A stretch of 52,167 bases of DNA, from NCBI GenBank assembly GCA_938083085.1, contig CALLKX010000019.1:1-52167 (forward strand), read 5' to 3'. The position numbers were made by a program, and so were the translations under genes. A model generated the notes under the pieces. It did not search any database, was not told where the DNA came from, and saw nothing but the letters and a program-made list of their open reading frames with translations. Shown here piece by piece: positions 36,977 through 45,757 of this stretch (within the stretch, counting starts at the first letter, position 1; each line of letters starts with the position of its first letter). The stretch is from an uncultured bacterium (lineage in GTDB: Bacteria; Planctomycetota; UBA1135; GCA-002686595).

Positions 36977-38173
36977 TCAGTGAGCCTGCGACGTCGGCGC
37001 CGCTCCGAGACCGCGTGCGCGGGTGGCCTGGGCCTTGAAGAGCGCCACCACGGGCGCCCCCGGACTGAGCTCGAGCCGCTCCACCGCGCGCTCGGTCACC
37101 TCCGCCAGGACCGGACCCTGGAGGCCGCAGTCCACCTGGACCAGGCAGCGCGCCGCCGTCCGCGTCACCCGCTCGACGGTGCCAGCGAGGTGATTCGTGA
37201 GGGACAGCCGGGCGTCCATGGGCGGCACCGCGAGGACGATGTCCGCAGGGCCGAGGATGACCTCCACGTCATCGCCGACCTCGGCCGCCACCTCCCCGCA
37301 AGCCACCTCGCACGCCCCCGGTCCACCGGGTCCACCGGGCCCACCGGGCCCACCGGGCCCACCGGGCCCACCGGGTCCACCGGGTCCACCGGGCGCTGTG
37401 CCGTCGCGCCCCGTCAGCGCCACCCAGCCCAGGCCGGTACCGTCCCGCCGGACCATGCGGCCCGGGAGCGAGAAGGACAGACCGCTCCCCGCCAGCAGCT
37501 CCACGGCGCCCCGGTCCGCGGCGATGGTCGAGAGGTCGCCCTGACCCGCCGCGCGCCCGCCATCGACGAGGAGCAGCTCGTCGGTGAGCGCGAGGAGGTC
37601 CGAGAGGTCATGGCTCACCATCAGCGTCGGCAACCCGAACCGCTCCTGCACCCGCCGCAGGAACGGCAGCACCTGGAGCTTGAGCCCGCGATCGAGGCTG
37701 GAGAGCGGCTCGTCGAGCAGGAGCAGCTGGGGCGCCGCCAGCAGCGCCCGCCCGATGGCCACCCGCTGCCGCTGCCCGCCGGAGCAGTCCCGCGGGAGAC
37801 GCTCAAGGAGAGCCCTGAGGTCGAGCAGGTCCACCACCTCATCGAGGTCGACGCCGCTCGCAGCAGACTCTCCGTAGCGGAGGTTGCTCAGCACCGAGAG
37901 GTGCGGGAACAGACGGTGGTCCTGGAAGACCAGCCCGACCTGGCGACCGTGGGCCGGCGGGGAGAGGCCGGCGGCGCTGTCCACGAGGACCACACCGCCC
38001 ACCACGACGCGCATCTGCTCGGCGGGGAGCAGGCCGGCGATCGCGTGGAGCAGCGTCGACTTGCCCGAACCCGACGGACCGAACACGCCGGTCGCCCCGC
38101 GGCCGAGGCGGAGGTCGAGGTCGAGGGTGAAGCCGCCGCGGCGGACGACGGCGCGGATCTCGAGCCCGCTCAT
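36977..38173 (-). CDS. modC: Molybdate ABC transporter ATP-binding protein ModC with Gly-Gly-Pro linker
   Basis: A 398-residue ATPase of the molybdate/tungstate importer. Walker A is GPSGSGKST (32-40), the Q-loop is LVFQD, the signature is [16 protein letters not shown] (130-145), Walker B is LLLLDEPLSSLD (150-161), and the switch is VSHDLSDLL. The signature begins with Cys where Leu is usual. A C-terminal TOBE/Mop-like domain (about 310-385, NHLAGTVERVTRTAARCLVQ) probably binds molybdate. In the C-terminal part upstream of it, at 261-287, is a run of Gly-Gly-Pro triplets. The ATG at 38173 overlaps the modB stop (ATGA). Confidence 0.92.
   Translation of the reverse strand: MSGLEIRAVVRRGGFTLDLDLRLGRGATGVFGPSGSGKSTLLHAIAGLLPAEQMRVVVGGVVLVDSAAGLSPPAHGRQVGLVFQDHRLFPHLSVLSNLRYGESAASGVDLDEVVDLLDLRALLERLPRDCSGGQRQRVAIGRALLAAPQLLLLDEPLSSLDRGLKLQVLPFLRRVQERFGLPTLMVSHDLSDLLALTDELLLVDGGRAAGQGDLSTIAADRGAVELLAGSGLSFSLPGRMVRRDGTGLGWVALTGRDGTAPGGPGGPGGPGGPGGPGGPGGPGGPGACEVACGEVAAEVGDDVEVILGPADIVLAVPPMDARLSLTNHLAGTVERVTRTAARCLVQVDCGLQGPVLAEVTERAVERLELSPGAPVVALFKAQATRARGLGAAPTSQAH
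37320..37391 (-). repeat. 9-bp tandem repeat encoding the ModC Gly-Gly-Pro linker
   Basis: Eight contiguous 9-base units (ggtccaccg or ggcccaccg on the plus strand) encode a GGP-repeat of about 24 residues. A collagen-like composition is rare in a cytosolic ATPase. Confidence 0.9.
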
Positions 38174-38877
38174 GTCTGCCCCCCGCCCACTCCGCGCCGG
38201 AGCCGGCGCACGACCAGCTCGCTGGCCATGAGCGCCGCCGCCGAGAGGAGCACCGAGACCACGGTCAGGCGCAGCGCGGCCCCGTCCCCTCCGGGGACCT
38301 GCGTGCCCTGGTAGATCGCCAGCGGCAGCGTGCGCGTCTCCCCCGCGATGCTGCCCGCCAGGGTGATCGTGGCCCCGAACTCCCCGAGGCTGCGGGCGAA
38401 GCCGAGCGTGAGGCCCGCCACCACCCCCGGCGCTGCGAGGGGCAGGGTCACCGTCCGGAAGCGCCGGAGCGGCCCCGCGCCCAGCACCGCCGCGGCGTCC
38501 TCGAGCCCGGGGTCCACCAGCTCCACCGCCGTCCGCACCGAGCGCACCACCAAGGGGAGCGCCACCACCGCTGCCGCCAGCACCGCCCCGAGCGTGGTGA
38601 AGGCCACCTCGATCCCCAGGGCCTCCAGCAGCGGCCCCAGCGGGCCTGAGCGGCCGAAGGTGAGGAGGAGGAGGTAGCCCACCACCACGGGGGTCAGCAC
38701 GAGCGGCAGGTGAACGAGGGTGTCGAGGAGCAGCTTCCCACGGAAGTCCCGACGGGCTAGCAGCCAACCCAGAGCCACGCCAGGCACGGCCACCACCGCG
38801 GTGGCCGCGAGGCTGACGCGCAGGGAGAGCATGAGCGTCTCCCACTCGGCCGGCGTCAGAGCAGCGACCACGTTCAT
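38170..38877 (-). CDS. modB: Molybdate ABC transporter permease ModB
   Basis: A 235-residue membrane permease with about five helices. Family features are the N-terminal LSLRVSLAATAVVAVPGVALGW, the PLVLTPVVVGYLLLL helix and the coupling loop EDAAAVLGAGPLRRFRTVTLPLA, followed by FARSLGEFGATITLAGSIAG, which is highly typical of ModB. The ATG at 38877 overlaps the modA stop (ATGA) and its own stop overlaps modC, so the three proteins are translationally coupled. Confidence 0.95.
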   Translation of the reverse strand: MNVVAALTPAEWETLMLSLRVSLAATAVVAVPGVALGWLLARRDFRGKLLLDTLVHLPLVLTPVVVGYLLLLTFGRSGPLGPLLEALGIEVAFTTLGAVLAAAVVALPLVVRSVRTAVELVDPGLEDAAAVLGAGPLRRFRTVTLPLAAPGVVAGLTLGFARSLGEFGATITLAGSIAGETRTLPLAIYQGTQVPGGDGAALRLTVVSVLLSAAALMASELVVRRLRRGVGGGQT

Positions 38878-39770
38878 CGGTTCGTCTCCCTGGACGCCGC
38901 CGGATCGAACCCTCGCGCCGCGAAGCTCGCGACCGACGCGCGCCCGGCGAGCCCCTCGAGGAAGCGCCGGGCCCCCTCGCCCGCTCGGGGCGTGACCGCA
39001 GCGCAGTACCGGATCGGTCGGTGGAGCTCCTCGCCGAGTTCGAAGAGGATCCGGACGTCCGCGGACCCGGCCGCGTCGGAGCGATAGAGCACCCCCCACT
39101 CCACCTCGCCGCGCTCCACGAGCCGCAGGGCCGCCCGGGCGCTCCCGGCAGGGATCATCCGACCCGAGAGCGACGGCCACTCGCCGCGCGCTGCGAGCGC
39201 TTCCTGGGCGTACTCGCCCAGGGGCACGAACGCGGGGTCCCCGGTCGTCCACCGCCCGGCGGGAAGCGGCCTCCCTAGAGTCCGCGACGCGGCCCTCTCC
39301 GCCGTGTCCTCCACCCGATCGCCTGCGCTGTCGTAGGCGCTGTCGTAGGCGCTGTCATCTGCGCTGGCCTTTGCTGATGCCGCGCTCCACGCCGCCACCA
39401 CGAGCCGGCCCCGCGCCAGCTCCACCCTGCCCTCCCCCTCGAGCTGGCCAGCCTCGGTGAGCTCGTCGATCCACCGCTCATCGGCGGAGAGGAACACATC
39501 GAAGGGCGCCCCCTGCTCCAGCTGACGGGCGAGGGTCGAGCTCGCGCCAAGGGTCAGGCGCGGAGCGGGCTCCCCCGCCGACTCCCACCCGTGGAGCAAC
39601 TCCTGCGCCACGCCCGCGAGGCTCGAGGCCGCGGCGACGGTGAAGCGCTCCTCGCCGCCCAGCGATCCGCCATCCGGGCCCTCGGCGCACCCTGGGAGCA
39701 GCAGCGCCAGGACAGCCGCCGGGAGGGCGCGCTGAAGCGTTCGCGCGGGACGGAGGAGCGGGTGGAGCAT
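38874..39770 (-). CDS. modA: Molybdate-binding lipoprotein ModA
   Basis: A 298-residue substrate-binding lipoprotein. The signal peptide ends in a good lipobox LPGC with C28. The ligand-binding motifs are AAASSLAGVAQEL, LGASSTLARQLEQGAPFDVF and SADERWIDEL, matching ModA, where the serines hold the oxyanion. A short repeat (DSAYDSAYDSAGD) interrupts the region after VVAAWSAAS and is not expected in the family. The C-terminal lobe has GVLYRSDA and RRFLEGL. The ATG at 39770 starts the signal peptide; an upstream in-frame start at 39815 adds unrelated residues. No molybdenum-cofactor riboswitch was seen upstream. Confidence 0.92.
   Translation of the reverse strand: MLHPLLRPARTLQRALPAAVLALLLPGCAEGPDGGSLGGEERFTVAAASSLAGVAQELLHGWESAGEPAPRLTLGASSTLARQLEQGAPFDVFLSADERWIDELTEAGQLEGEGRVELARGRLVVAAWSAASAKASADDSAYDSAYDSAGDRVEDTAERAASRTLGRPLPAGRWTTGDPAFVPLGEYAQEALAARGEWPSLSGRMIPAGSARAALRLVERGEVEWGVLYRSDAAGSADVRILFELGEELHRPIRYCAAVTPRAGEGARRFLEGLAGRASVASFAARGFDPAASRETNR
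39325..39360 (-). repeat. In-frame 12-bp tandem repeat in modA
   Basis: Three 12-base units (gcgctgtcgtag twice, then gcgctgtcatct on the plus strand) encode the DSAYDSAYDSAG segment inside ModA. Confidence 0.8.
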
Positions 39771-39778
39771 CGGTCGCG

Positions 39779-39784
39779 AGGATA
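39779..39784 (-). promoter_or_regulatory. Candidate -10 element just upstream of modA
   Basis: TATCCT on the minus strand within GACGCTATCCT, 8 nt before ATG 39770; no clear -35. It implies a leaderless modA transcript. Confidence 0.45.
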
Positions 39785-39964
39785 GCGTCTGGTCCGCCAG
39801 CAGGGCTCGCCGCAAGGGATGGACCGTGATCGAGACACCAGGGCATGCAATCTGCTCCAGAGCCCCCCCGGCACGCCGCAGGGCGGTTGCAATAGGAGCC
39901 GCCGACGCCCCCTGGGCGTCGCCTCTTCCCGACCGAAGGCCCCATCCACCCTAGGCCCCAGACC

Positions 39965-41698
39965 ATGCGCCTGAACCAGCTCGCCACCCGCCTCGCCGCC
40001 CACCTCGTCCCCGGCCTCGCCCTCGTGGGCGCCGCCGCGGCCCAGACCGTCCATGCGGACGCCAACCTGACCACGGGCGCGAACGACGGGTCCTCCTGGG
40101 CCGACGCCTTCCAGGGGACGGACGGCCTCCAGGCCGCCCTCGGCGTGACCGTCGCGGGGGACCAAGTCTTCGTGGCCGACGGGACCTACCGCACGACGAA
40201 CACGGGGAGCCGCGCGCTCTCCTTCCGCCTGCAGAACGACGTGGAGATCTACGGTGGCTTTGCGGGCGGCGAGTCCTCCCCCGACGAGCGCCCCGCCTTC
40301 GGCTTCGCCCCCTCGATCCTCACCGCGGACCTGAACGGCAACGACGGCCCCAACTTCAGCGGCAACGCCGAGAACTCCTACCACGTGGTCCGCACCCAGG
40401 CGACCAACGCCTCGGCCGTCCTCGACGGCTTCACCATCACCGGCGGGAACTCCAACGGGAGCTCAGGGGGTAGCGCCGACCGCGGCGGCGGGATCCTCTG
40501 CGTGGGCGGCGTCAGCCCCACCATCCGGAACTGTGACTTCGTGGCGAACCGCTGCACCTTCGGCGGCGGCGCGGGCTACATCAACAGCTCCGGCCCCGAC
40601 TTCATCAACTGCTCCTTCCGCAACAACGTGGGCGGCGCCTTCGGCGGCGCCTTCGACATCGCCACGGGCGGCGCGGTGGTCTACGACGGCTGCTGGTTCG
40701 AGGGCAACCGCGCGTCCCGCGCCGGCGCCCTGGAGATCTTCTCCACGGGCAGCGTCTCGGTGCTCAACTCTGTCTTCACCGGCAACGTCGCCACCGGCTC
40801 GTCGGGCGGCGGGGCCCTGTGGATCGGCTCGGGCGGTTCGACCCGGGTGCGTAACTGCACCATCGTCGGTAACAGCTCCACCTCTCAGGCGGCCGGCGGC
40901 ATCCGCGTCCAGGGCGCCACCCCCACGATCCGCAACTCGATCGTCTGGGCCAACACCGGCCCCGGCGGCGCCCAGGGTCCCTTCAACCAGGTGTCGAACG
41001 GCGCCAACGTCCGCCACTGCCTGGTCGAGGGCGGCTTCACCGGCACCGGTAACATCAGCGCGGCGCCGATCTTCGTGGACCCCGCCGCCGGGAACTTCCG
41101 GCTGCAGGTCCCCTCTCCCGGCATCGACGCCGGCGACAACGCCAGCCTGCTCCCTGGCACCGAGGTCGACGCCGATGGCGCCCGCCGCCGCTTCGACGAG
41201 CCCTCCGTCGCCGACACCGGCGCCGGTACGGCACCGATCGTCGACATGGGCGCCTACGAGGCCAGCAGCAACATCGGCGCGGTCTTCTGCTTCGCCAACC
41301 CCAACTCCACGGGGCTCACCGGGCGCACCGACGCCAGCGGCTCCCTGGACGTGAGCCAGAACAACGTGACCCTCACGGCCTCGCGCCTGCCGCTGAACGC
41401 CTTCGGCTTCTTCATCGCCAGCCGCACCCGCGGCTTCGCCCTGAACCCCGGCGGCAGCGCCGGCAACCTGTGCCTCTCCGGCTCCATCGGCCGCTACGTG
41501 GGCGCGGGGCAGATCCTGAACACCGGCACCGCCGGCGCGTTCTCCCTGACCCTCGACCTCGGGGCCATCCCCCAGCCCACCGGAGCGGTCGCCGCCGTCG
41601 CGGGCGAGAGCTGGTCCTTCCAGGCCTGGCACCGCGACACCGCCATCTTCTTCGCCACCTCCAACTTCACCGACGGCGTCCGGATCACCTTCGAGTGA
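39965..41698 (+). CDS. Secreted right-handed beta-helix protein with choice-of-anchor Q-like region and C-terminal planctomycete-type domain
   Basis: A 577-residue exported protein. The signal peptide ends near GAAAAQT. Residues 30-110 have the SWADAFQGTDGLQAAL and QVFVADGTYR segments that begin many polymorphic outer-surface beta-helix proteins. Residues 120-350 form a parallel beta-helix, with repeated Gly/Asn-rich turns such as NCDFVANRCTFGGGAGY and NCSFRNNVGGAFGGAF. IVDMGAYEASS (about 430) matches the choice-of-anchor Q signature. The last 140 residues contain FCFANPNSTGLTGR, LPLNAFGFFIASRTRGF, LCLSGSIGRYVG and SNFTDGVRITF, a domain I associate with secreted proteins of marine planctomycetes. 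Its function is unknown; surface adhesion or polysaccharide contact would fit the fold. Confidence 0.9.
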   Translation: MRLNQLATRLAAHLVPGLALVGAAAAQTVHADANLTTGANDGSSWADAFQGTDGLQAALGVTVAGDQVFVADGTYRTTNTGSRALSFRLQNDVEIYGGFAGGESSPDERPAFGFAPSILTADLNGNDGPNFSGNAENSYHVVRTQATNASAVLDGFTITGGNSNGSSGGSADRGGGILCVGGVSPTIRNCDFVANRCTFGGGAGYINSSGPDFINCSFRNNVGGAFGGAFDIATGGAVVYDGCWFEGNRASRAGALEIFSTGSVSVLNSVFTGNVATGSSGGGALWIGSGGSTRVRNCTIVGNSSTSQAAGGIRVQGATPTIRNSIVWANTGPGGAQGPFNQVSNGANVRHCLVEGGFTGTGNISAAPIFVDPAAGNFRLQVPSPGIDAGDNASLLPGTEVDADGARRRFDEPSVADTGAGTAPIVDMGAYEASSNIGAVFCFANPNSTGLTGRTDASGSLDVSQNNVTLTASRLPLNAFGFFIASRTRGFALNPGGSAGNLCLSGSIGRYVGAGQILNTGTAGAFSLTLDLGAIPQPTGAVAAVAGESWSFQAWHRDTAIFFATSNFTDGVRITFE

Positions 41699-41761
41699 GC
41701 CTCCCAGGGAGGACGGCCTCCAGGAGCCGCCTTCCCAACGGGAGGGACAACAGCGAGGCGG

Positions 41762-41790
41762 CCCCGCCGGAGATCACGTCTCCGGCGGGG
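41762..41790. terminator. Perfect GC hairpin between convergent genes, probable bidirectional terminator
   Basis: CCCCGCCGGAGA (41762-41773) pairs perfectly with TCTCCGGCGGGG (41779-41790) around TCACG. It lies 64 nt after the beta-helix stop and 200 nt after the end of the pseudogene on the other strand. No T-tract follows. The rest of the 298-nt gap shows nothing else. Confidence 0.6.
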
Positions 41791-41996
41791 ACCGCGACGC
41801 CCTGGAGACCGGCTCCATGGACAACGGATGAGGGGGTGGCGCCTCGGCCCCGCTGCAGCCCCCCACGAAGGACGGCGCGCCGGAATCCGTCCCTCCCAGG
41901 CTCCCGGCCGAGCGGGTCCGCCGCCGGTCTCGCAATGGATCCTCTGCTTCCCCGCGGCCCGAGCCAGCGGCTCCCAGGCAAGCCACGGAAGGTCGC

Positions 41997-43430
41997 CTAA
42001 GGATCGCTGATGCGGAACAGGAGGTCTTCGCGCGAACCAGCGATGATCTCTCGCCGATAAGTTCGCTCGCCCAGCTCCCCCTCGATGGTCACCTGCACGA
42101 AGTCCCCCTTGTGAGAGGAGACCTCGATCTGGAACGAGCCGTCATCGGCGAGTTCGAGTCGACGACGGCGTCGTGGCTCGTCGCCTTGCAAGGAGGGGAG
42201 GTCGACGAACGCCTTGATCAAGTGAACCGGGATCGCTTCACGCATGCTGACCTGGCCTTGGATCCGAAGCGGAGTCCATCGGTAGGTGAGGCTCGTACCG
42301 AGGTCCACCGTGGCCGAGTCATCGCGGACCTCGAATTCGATGGTCTCGGGGTGCTCCCCGGGACCACCGGGTTCGGCGAGGTCCTGTCCGGCAACCCTGA
42401 ACGACAGCCCGTACTGGCCGCTGGGCGGCTGGCCAGCGGAGAAGGTCCCGTCCTTCGACGTCAACGCCCTCAATGAACGCGTGCTGTACTGCGAGCCGAT
42501 GGTCCGATTCTCCCAGGGCAAACGGACGAAGATGTTGGCCTCGAGTCCCTCCCAGGGCGACCCGATTTGGTCGACGACCGCGCCTTGGCACCGTTGCGTG
42601 CCCCAGGCCGAAGGTGAGTGACATCGACTTCGACTCGCCCGGTTGAAGCTCGATGAGCTCCGGTGTCGGGCAGGTGATGTGGCGCAGCGGGCTGTCCACG
42701 AATTGGGCGCCGTCGAAGTACCGACCGACTTCCGCTCTCACGGTGTATTGCCCGGGCGGGACCAAACGCAGAACTCCCCGGTGGCGGGGTCGACGACCGA
42801 GTCCCAGCGACCGCGGCCCTCTAGGGGGCTGAGGAAGACCTCGCACCCTTCGGCCCTCCCTGAGGGGCCTTGCACGATGCCGCGGACCTACGCCGCTTCA
42901 GTGACCACGAAGCTCGCGCGACCGGTTGCTGAATCGGTGGTGAGGATGGCTTCCCGGGTCCGCGGCGCCTTGACGAAGTAGCCTCCAACTCCGAACGCAG
43001 GCTCGCTGCAGGGGTTGCGCTTGTGACCGTGGTGATCGCCTTGGTCTACCGCCACGATGGAGTACTCACCGATTGGGAGGTCATCGAGTATCACCCGCCC
43101 GAATTCATCGGTGACCGCCGTCCGGGGCCTCTGGCCCTCCACGGATCCTTGCACCTCGAGTCGGATTCCGGCGAGACCCCGCCCGCGGCCGTCGGCCGTT
43201 TCGATGACGATTCTGCCAGGAGACTTCTCCGGGCTCTCGCCAACCGAAGCAGGCTTCGTGGGGGTGCGAGGGGTGTCCGGCAGAGGGGGCAACACTGCCA
43301 CGGCCGGCTCTTCTTGGACCGTCGGAACGCTCCGCAGGTCCAGCGCGTCCACTCCGGGTGATCCGTCCCAGGCGACGAAGATCGTGGCCACCACGGCAAG
43401 GGCGAATAGCGTTGTGCGTAGGCGAGTCAC
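41997..43430 (-). pseudogene. Decayed secreted protein with carboxypeptidase-regulatory-like repeats
   Basis: Three fragments on the minus strand join into one protein only if three lesions are repaired. From GTG 43430 the first has an N-terminal hydrophobic segment (LRTTLFALAVVATIFVAW) and a beta-sandwich unit (GLAGIRLEVQGS to LDDLPIGEYSIVAVDQGD). It meets a TAG at 42888-42890, after which the same frame continues with VRGIVQGPSGRAEGCEVFLS and DPATGEF. Near 42760-42780 the homology shifts frame to LRLVPPGQYTVRAEVGRYF. Near 42585-42605 it shifts again to QGAVVDQIGSPWEGLEANIF and ends at 41997. Units ending in PxGxY are typical of carboxypeptidase-regulatory-like domains. Third-codon GC looks lower than in neighbours. 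Sequencing error could explain the shifts but hardly all three lesions. Confidence 0.75.
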
Positions 43431-43512
43431 CGGGGAGGCCCGTACGAGCGAGGGGGGGCGGCGCCAATACCGGCCCGACGCCGCGCCACGCTAGCTCATG
43501 CCGCGCTCAGCC

Positions 43513-44604
43513 CTACTTTCCGATCAGGAAGTTACACACGTCCCCTTTCCGCATGACGTAGTCGCGGCCCTCCGTGCGGAGCTTGCCAGCGGCGCGAATC
43601 GCCGTCTCGGACCCGTACTCCACGAGGTCCTCCACAGCGTAGACCTCGGCCCGAATGAAGGCCTTCTCGAAGTCGGTGTGGATGACCCCGGCGGCCTCGG
43701 GCGCCTTGGATCCAGTCGGTGTCGTCCAGGCACGGATCTCCTTCTCGCCGGCCGTGTAGTAGGCCTGCAGGCCGAGGAGCTTGTAGGTCGCCTGGATGAG
43801 GCGATCGAGCCCGAGGGACTCGATGCCGAGGTCGGCCATGAACAGGTCCCGCTCCTCGTCCTCCATGTTCCGAAGCTCCGACTCGATGTCGCCGCAGATG
43901 GGGATCCACTCGGAGCCCGTGGCCTCCGCGCGGGCCGCGACGGCCTGCGCGTACTCCGACGAGCCGTCCAGATCCTCGTCGGTCACGTTGGCCACGTAGA
44001 GCATGCGCTTGGTGGACATGAGGCACATGGGCTTGAGCAGCAGGCGCTCGCGGTCGGTCCAGTCGTGGGCGCGCAGGAGGTCGCCGTTCTCGAGCATGGC
44101 CTTGGCCCGCTCGAAGAGTTCCTTCTGCTCGAGGGAGTCCTTGTCCCCCGAGCGCGCCTTCTTCGAGACGCGCTCGATGGCGCGGTCGACGGTGTCGAGG
44201 TCCGCGAGCGCCAGCTCGAGCTCGATCACCTCGATGTCCTTCAGGGGATCGACGGGCTCCTCCCGTACGACCTTGGAGCCGCCGAAGCAGCGCACCACGT
44301 GCATGATCGCGTCGGTCTCGCGGATGTTCGAGAGGAACTTGTTCCCGAGCCCCTCCCCCTTGGACGCGCCGGCGATCAGGCCCGCGATATCGACGATCTT
44401 CACCGACGCGGGGATGACCTTGTCCGTCTGGATGAACCGGTGGATGGTCTCCAGGCTCGAGTCCGGGACAGCCGCCACGGCGACGTTGGGGTCGATGGTG
44501 CAGAAGGGGAAGTTCCCCTCCTGCGCGCCGGCCGCCGTCAGGGCATTGAACAGGGTGCTCTTGCCGACATTGGGCAAGCCTACGATTCCACAGGAGACGC
44601 TCAT
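43513..44604 (-). CDS. ychF: Redox-regulated/ribosome-binding ATPase YchF (OLA1 family)
   Basis: A 363-residue Obg-related P-loop protein that binds ribosomes and prefers ATP. Walker A is GLPNVGKST (9-17), switch I includes FPFCTIDPN, switch II is VDIAGLIAGASKGEGLGN, and the nucleotide-base motif is ANVTDEDL in place of NKxD, as expected for YchF. The C-terminal TGS-like domain has GEKEIRAWTTPTGSKAPEAA and HTDFEKAFIRAEV, ending in YVMRKGDVCNFLIGK, all highly conserved. The length is standard. It has its own candidate -10 in the 42-nt gap after the RidA-like gene. Confidence 0.97.
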   Translation of the reverse strand: MSVSCGIVGLPNVGKSTLFNALTAAGAQEGNFPFCTIDPNVAVAAVPDSSLETIHRFIQTDKVIPASVKIVDIAGLIAGASKGEGLGNKFLSNIRETDAIMHVVRCFGGSKVVREEPVDPLKDIEVIELELALADLDTVDRAIERVSKKARSGDKDSLEQKELFERAKAMLENGDLLRAHDWTDRERLLLKPMCLMSTKRMLYVANVTDEDLDGSSEYAQAVAARAEATGSEWIPICGDIESELRNMEDEERDLFMADLGIESLGLDRLIQATYKLLGLQAYYTAGEKEIRAWTTPTGSKAPEAAGVIHTDFEKAFIRAEVYAVEDLVEYGSETAIRAAGKLRTEGRDYVMRKGDVCNFLIGK

Positions 44605-44614
44605 GAGGGCGGAG

Positions 44615-44620
44615 AGAATA
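44615..44620 (-). promoter_or_regulatory. Candidate -10 element just upstream of ychF
   Basis: TATTCT on the minus strand within GACGCTATTCT, 10 nt before ATG 44604. The flanking GACGCTAT matches the element upstream of modA. Confidence 0.45.
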
Positions 44621-44646
44621 GCGTCCCGGAGCCCTCCAGGGTCAGC

Positions 44647-45045
44647 TCAACTGCCCGGCCCGGCGAGGGCGAGGCAGTCGATCTCCACCAGGACGTCCTT
44701 GGGGAGGCGCGCCGCCTCGATGGTGACCCGCGCCGGCGGCTCGGCGCAGTCGAAGGCCCGCCCGTAGATCTCGTTCACCGTGGCGAAGTCGCCCATGTCC
44801 TTGAGGTAGATCGTGCACTTGACCGCGAGGGCGAAGCTGGACCCGGCGGCCTCGAGCACGGCGCCGAGATTGGCCATGACCTGCTCGGCCTGCTCGGCGA
44901 CGCCGCCCTCGACGATCTCCATGGTCTCGGGGATGAAGGCCACCTGCCCGGAGCAGTGGACGAAGCCTCCGGCCACGATGGCCTGGTTGTAGGGGCCGAT
45001 GGCCCCGGGGGCCTTGTCAGTCTTGATGGCGGTGCGCTCGGACAT
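44647..45045 (-). CDS. RidA/YjgF/UK114-family deaminase
   Basis: A 132-residue member of the RidA family, whose archetypes hydrolyse reactive enamine/imine intermediates from PLP enzymes. The conserved features are GAIGPYNQAIVAGGFVHCSG at the start, NLGAVLEAAGSSFALAVKCT in the middle, and PPARVTIEAARLPKDVLVEI at the end. The catalytic Arg is in PPARVTIE. Family trimers form the active site between subunits. The start ATG at 45045 fits the family start. It lies between coaD and ychF on the same strand, with hairpins separating it from coaD. Confidence 0.95.
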   Translation of the reverse strand: MSERTAIKTDKAPGAIGPYNQAIVAGGFVHCSGQVAFIPETMEIVEGGVAEQAEQVMANLGAVLEAAGSSFALAVKCTIYLKDMGDFATVNEIYGRAFDCAEPPARVTIEAARLPKDVLVEIDCLALAGPGS

Positions 45046-45075
45046 GGAGAGGTTGGGGTGGCTGGTTTTGGGAGG

Positions 45076-45132
45076 GGCGCCCGGTGGAGGGGAGCTGGGG
45101 CGCCGGGTGATTCTCTAGGACCCGCTGGGTCC
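45076..45132. other. Two short hairpins between coaD and the ridA-like gene
   Basis: GGCGCCC/GGGCGCC (45076-45082 with 45098-45104) and GGACCC-GCT-GGGTCC (45118-45132) lie in the 215-nt gap. They may attenuate transcription from coaD. No T-tract and no gene were seen here. Confidence 0.35.
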
Positions 45133-45260
45133 CTGGGCGACTTGGGGTCTCAAGCGGGCGCTGGGCCTTCGGCACCCGATCGCCCCGTGTATCGCGCACG
45201 GCCATGGATCCCCACGGATCGGGGGGGGCGCCGTGGGCCCCGGGCCCAAGCACGGTCGCA

Positions 45261-45749
45261 TCAAAAGCGACCGGCGAGCGCGAGCACCACGGAGGGGGGA
45301 ACGAAGGGGCTGAGGTCGCCGCCGAGGCGAGCGATCTGACGAACGAGGGTGCTGGAGACGTGAGCATGCTCCGGCGAGGAGAGCAACATGACCGTGTCCA
45401 GCTCGGGGGCCATGGCCCGGTTGGAGAGGGCCAGCTGGCGCTCGTACTCCAGGTCCGCCGAGCTCCGGATCCCGCGCACCACCGCCGTCGCCCCCATGCG
45501 CCTCGCGCCGTCGACGAGGAGCCCGTCGAGGGCAGTGACCTCCACGTTGTCGAGGCTCGAGGTCGCCTCCGCGAGCAGGGCGACCCGCTCCTCCACTCCC
45601 AGCACGTGGCGCTTGTCGTGGTGCGCAGCCACCGCAACGAAGAGGTGATCGAAGAGCGCCGACGCGCGCTCGATCAGATCGATGTGACCGAGGGTCACCG
45701 GATCGAAGGTGCCCGGGAAGATGGCCCGGTGGTCCTTGGGGTTCGACAT
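45261..45749 (-). CDS. coaD: Phosphopantetheine adenylyltransferase
   Basis: A 162-residue nucleotidyltransferase that makes dephospho-CoA from 4-phosphopantetheine and ATP, the penultimate step of coenzyme A synthesis. The signature motifs are FPGTFDPVTLGHIDLI with the TxGH site, AVVRGIRSSADLEYERQLAL, and a C-terminal VSSTLVRQIARLGGDLSPFV. The length is that of the bacterial family (about 160). A TATCAT hexamer ends 8 nt before its ATG, so it appears to be the first gene of its unit. Confidence 0.97.
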   Translation of the reverse strand: MSNPKDHRAIFPGTFDPVTLGHIDLIERASALFDHLFVAVAAHHDKRHVLGVEERVALLAEATSSLDNVEVTALDGLLVDGARRMGATAVVRGIRSSADLEYERQLALSNRAMAPELDTVMLLSSPEHAHVSSTLVRQIARLGGDLSPFVPPSVVLALAGRF

Positions 45750-45757
45750 GACCGGAC

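Noticed and set aside
39771..39964. Molybdenum-cofactor riboswitch upstream of modA
   Set aside because: Only a 7-bp hairpin (39903-39921) is visible and the likely modA transcript has no leader.
41699..42000. Small plus-strand open frames after the beta-helix gene
   Set aside because: No Shine-Dalgarno, no domain and low-complexity sequence; the region is better explained by the terminator hairpin.
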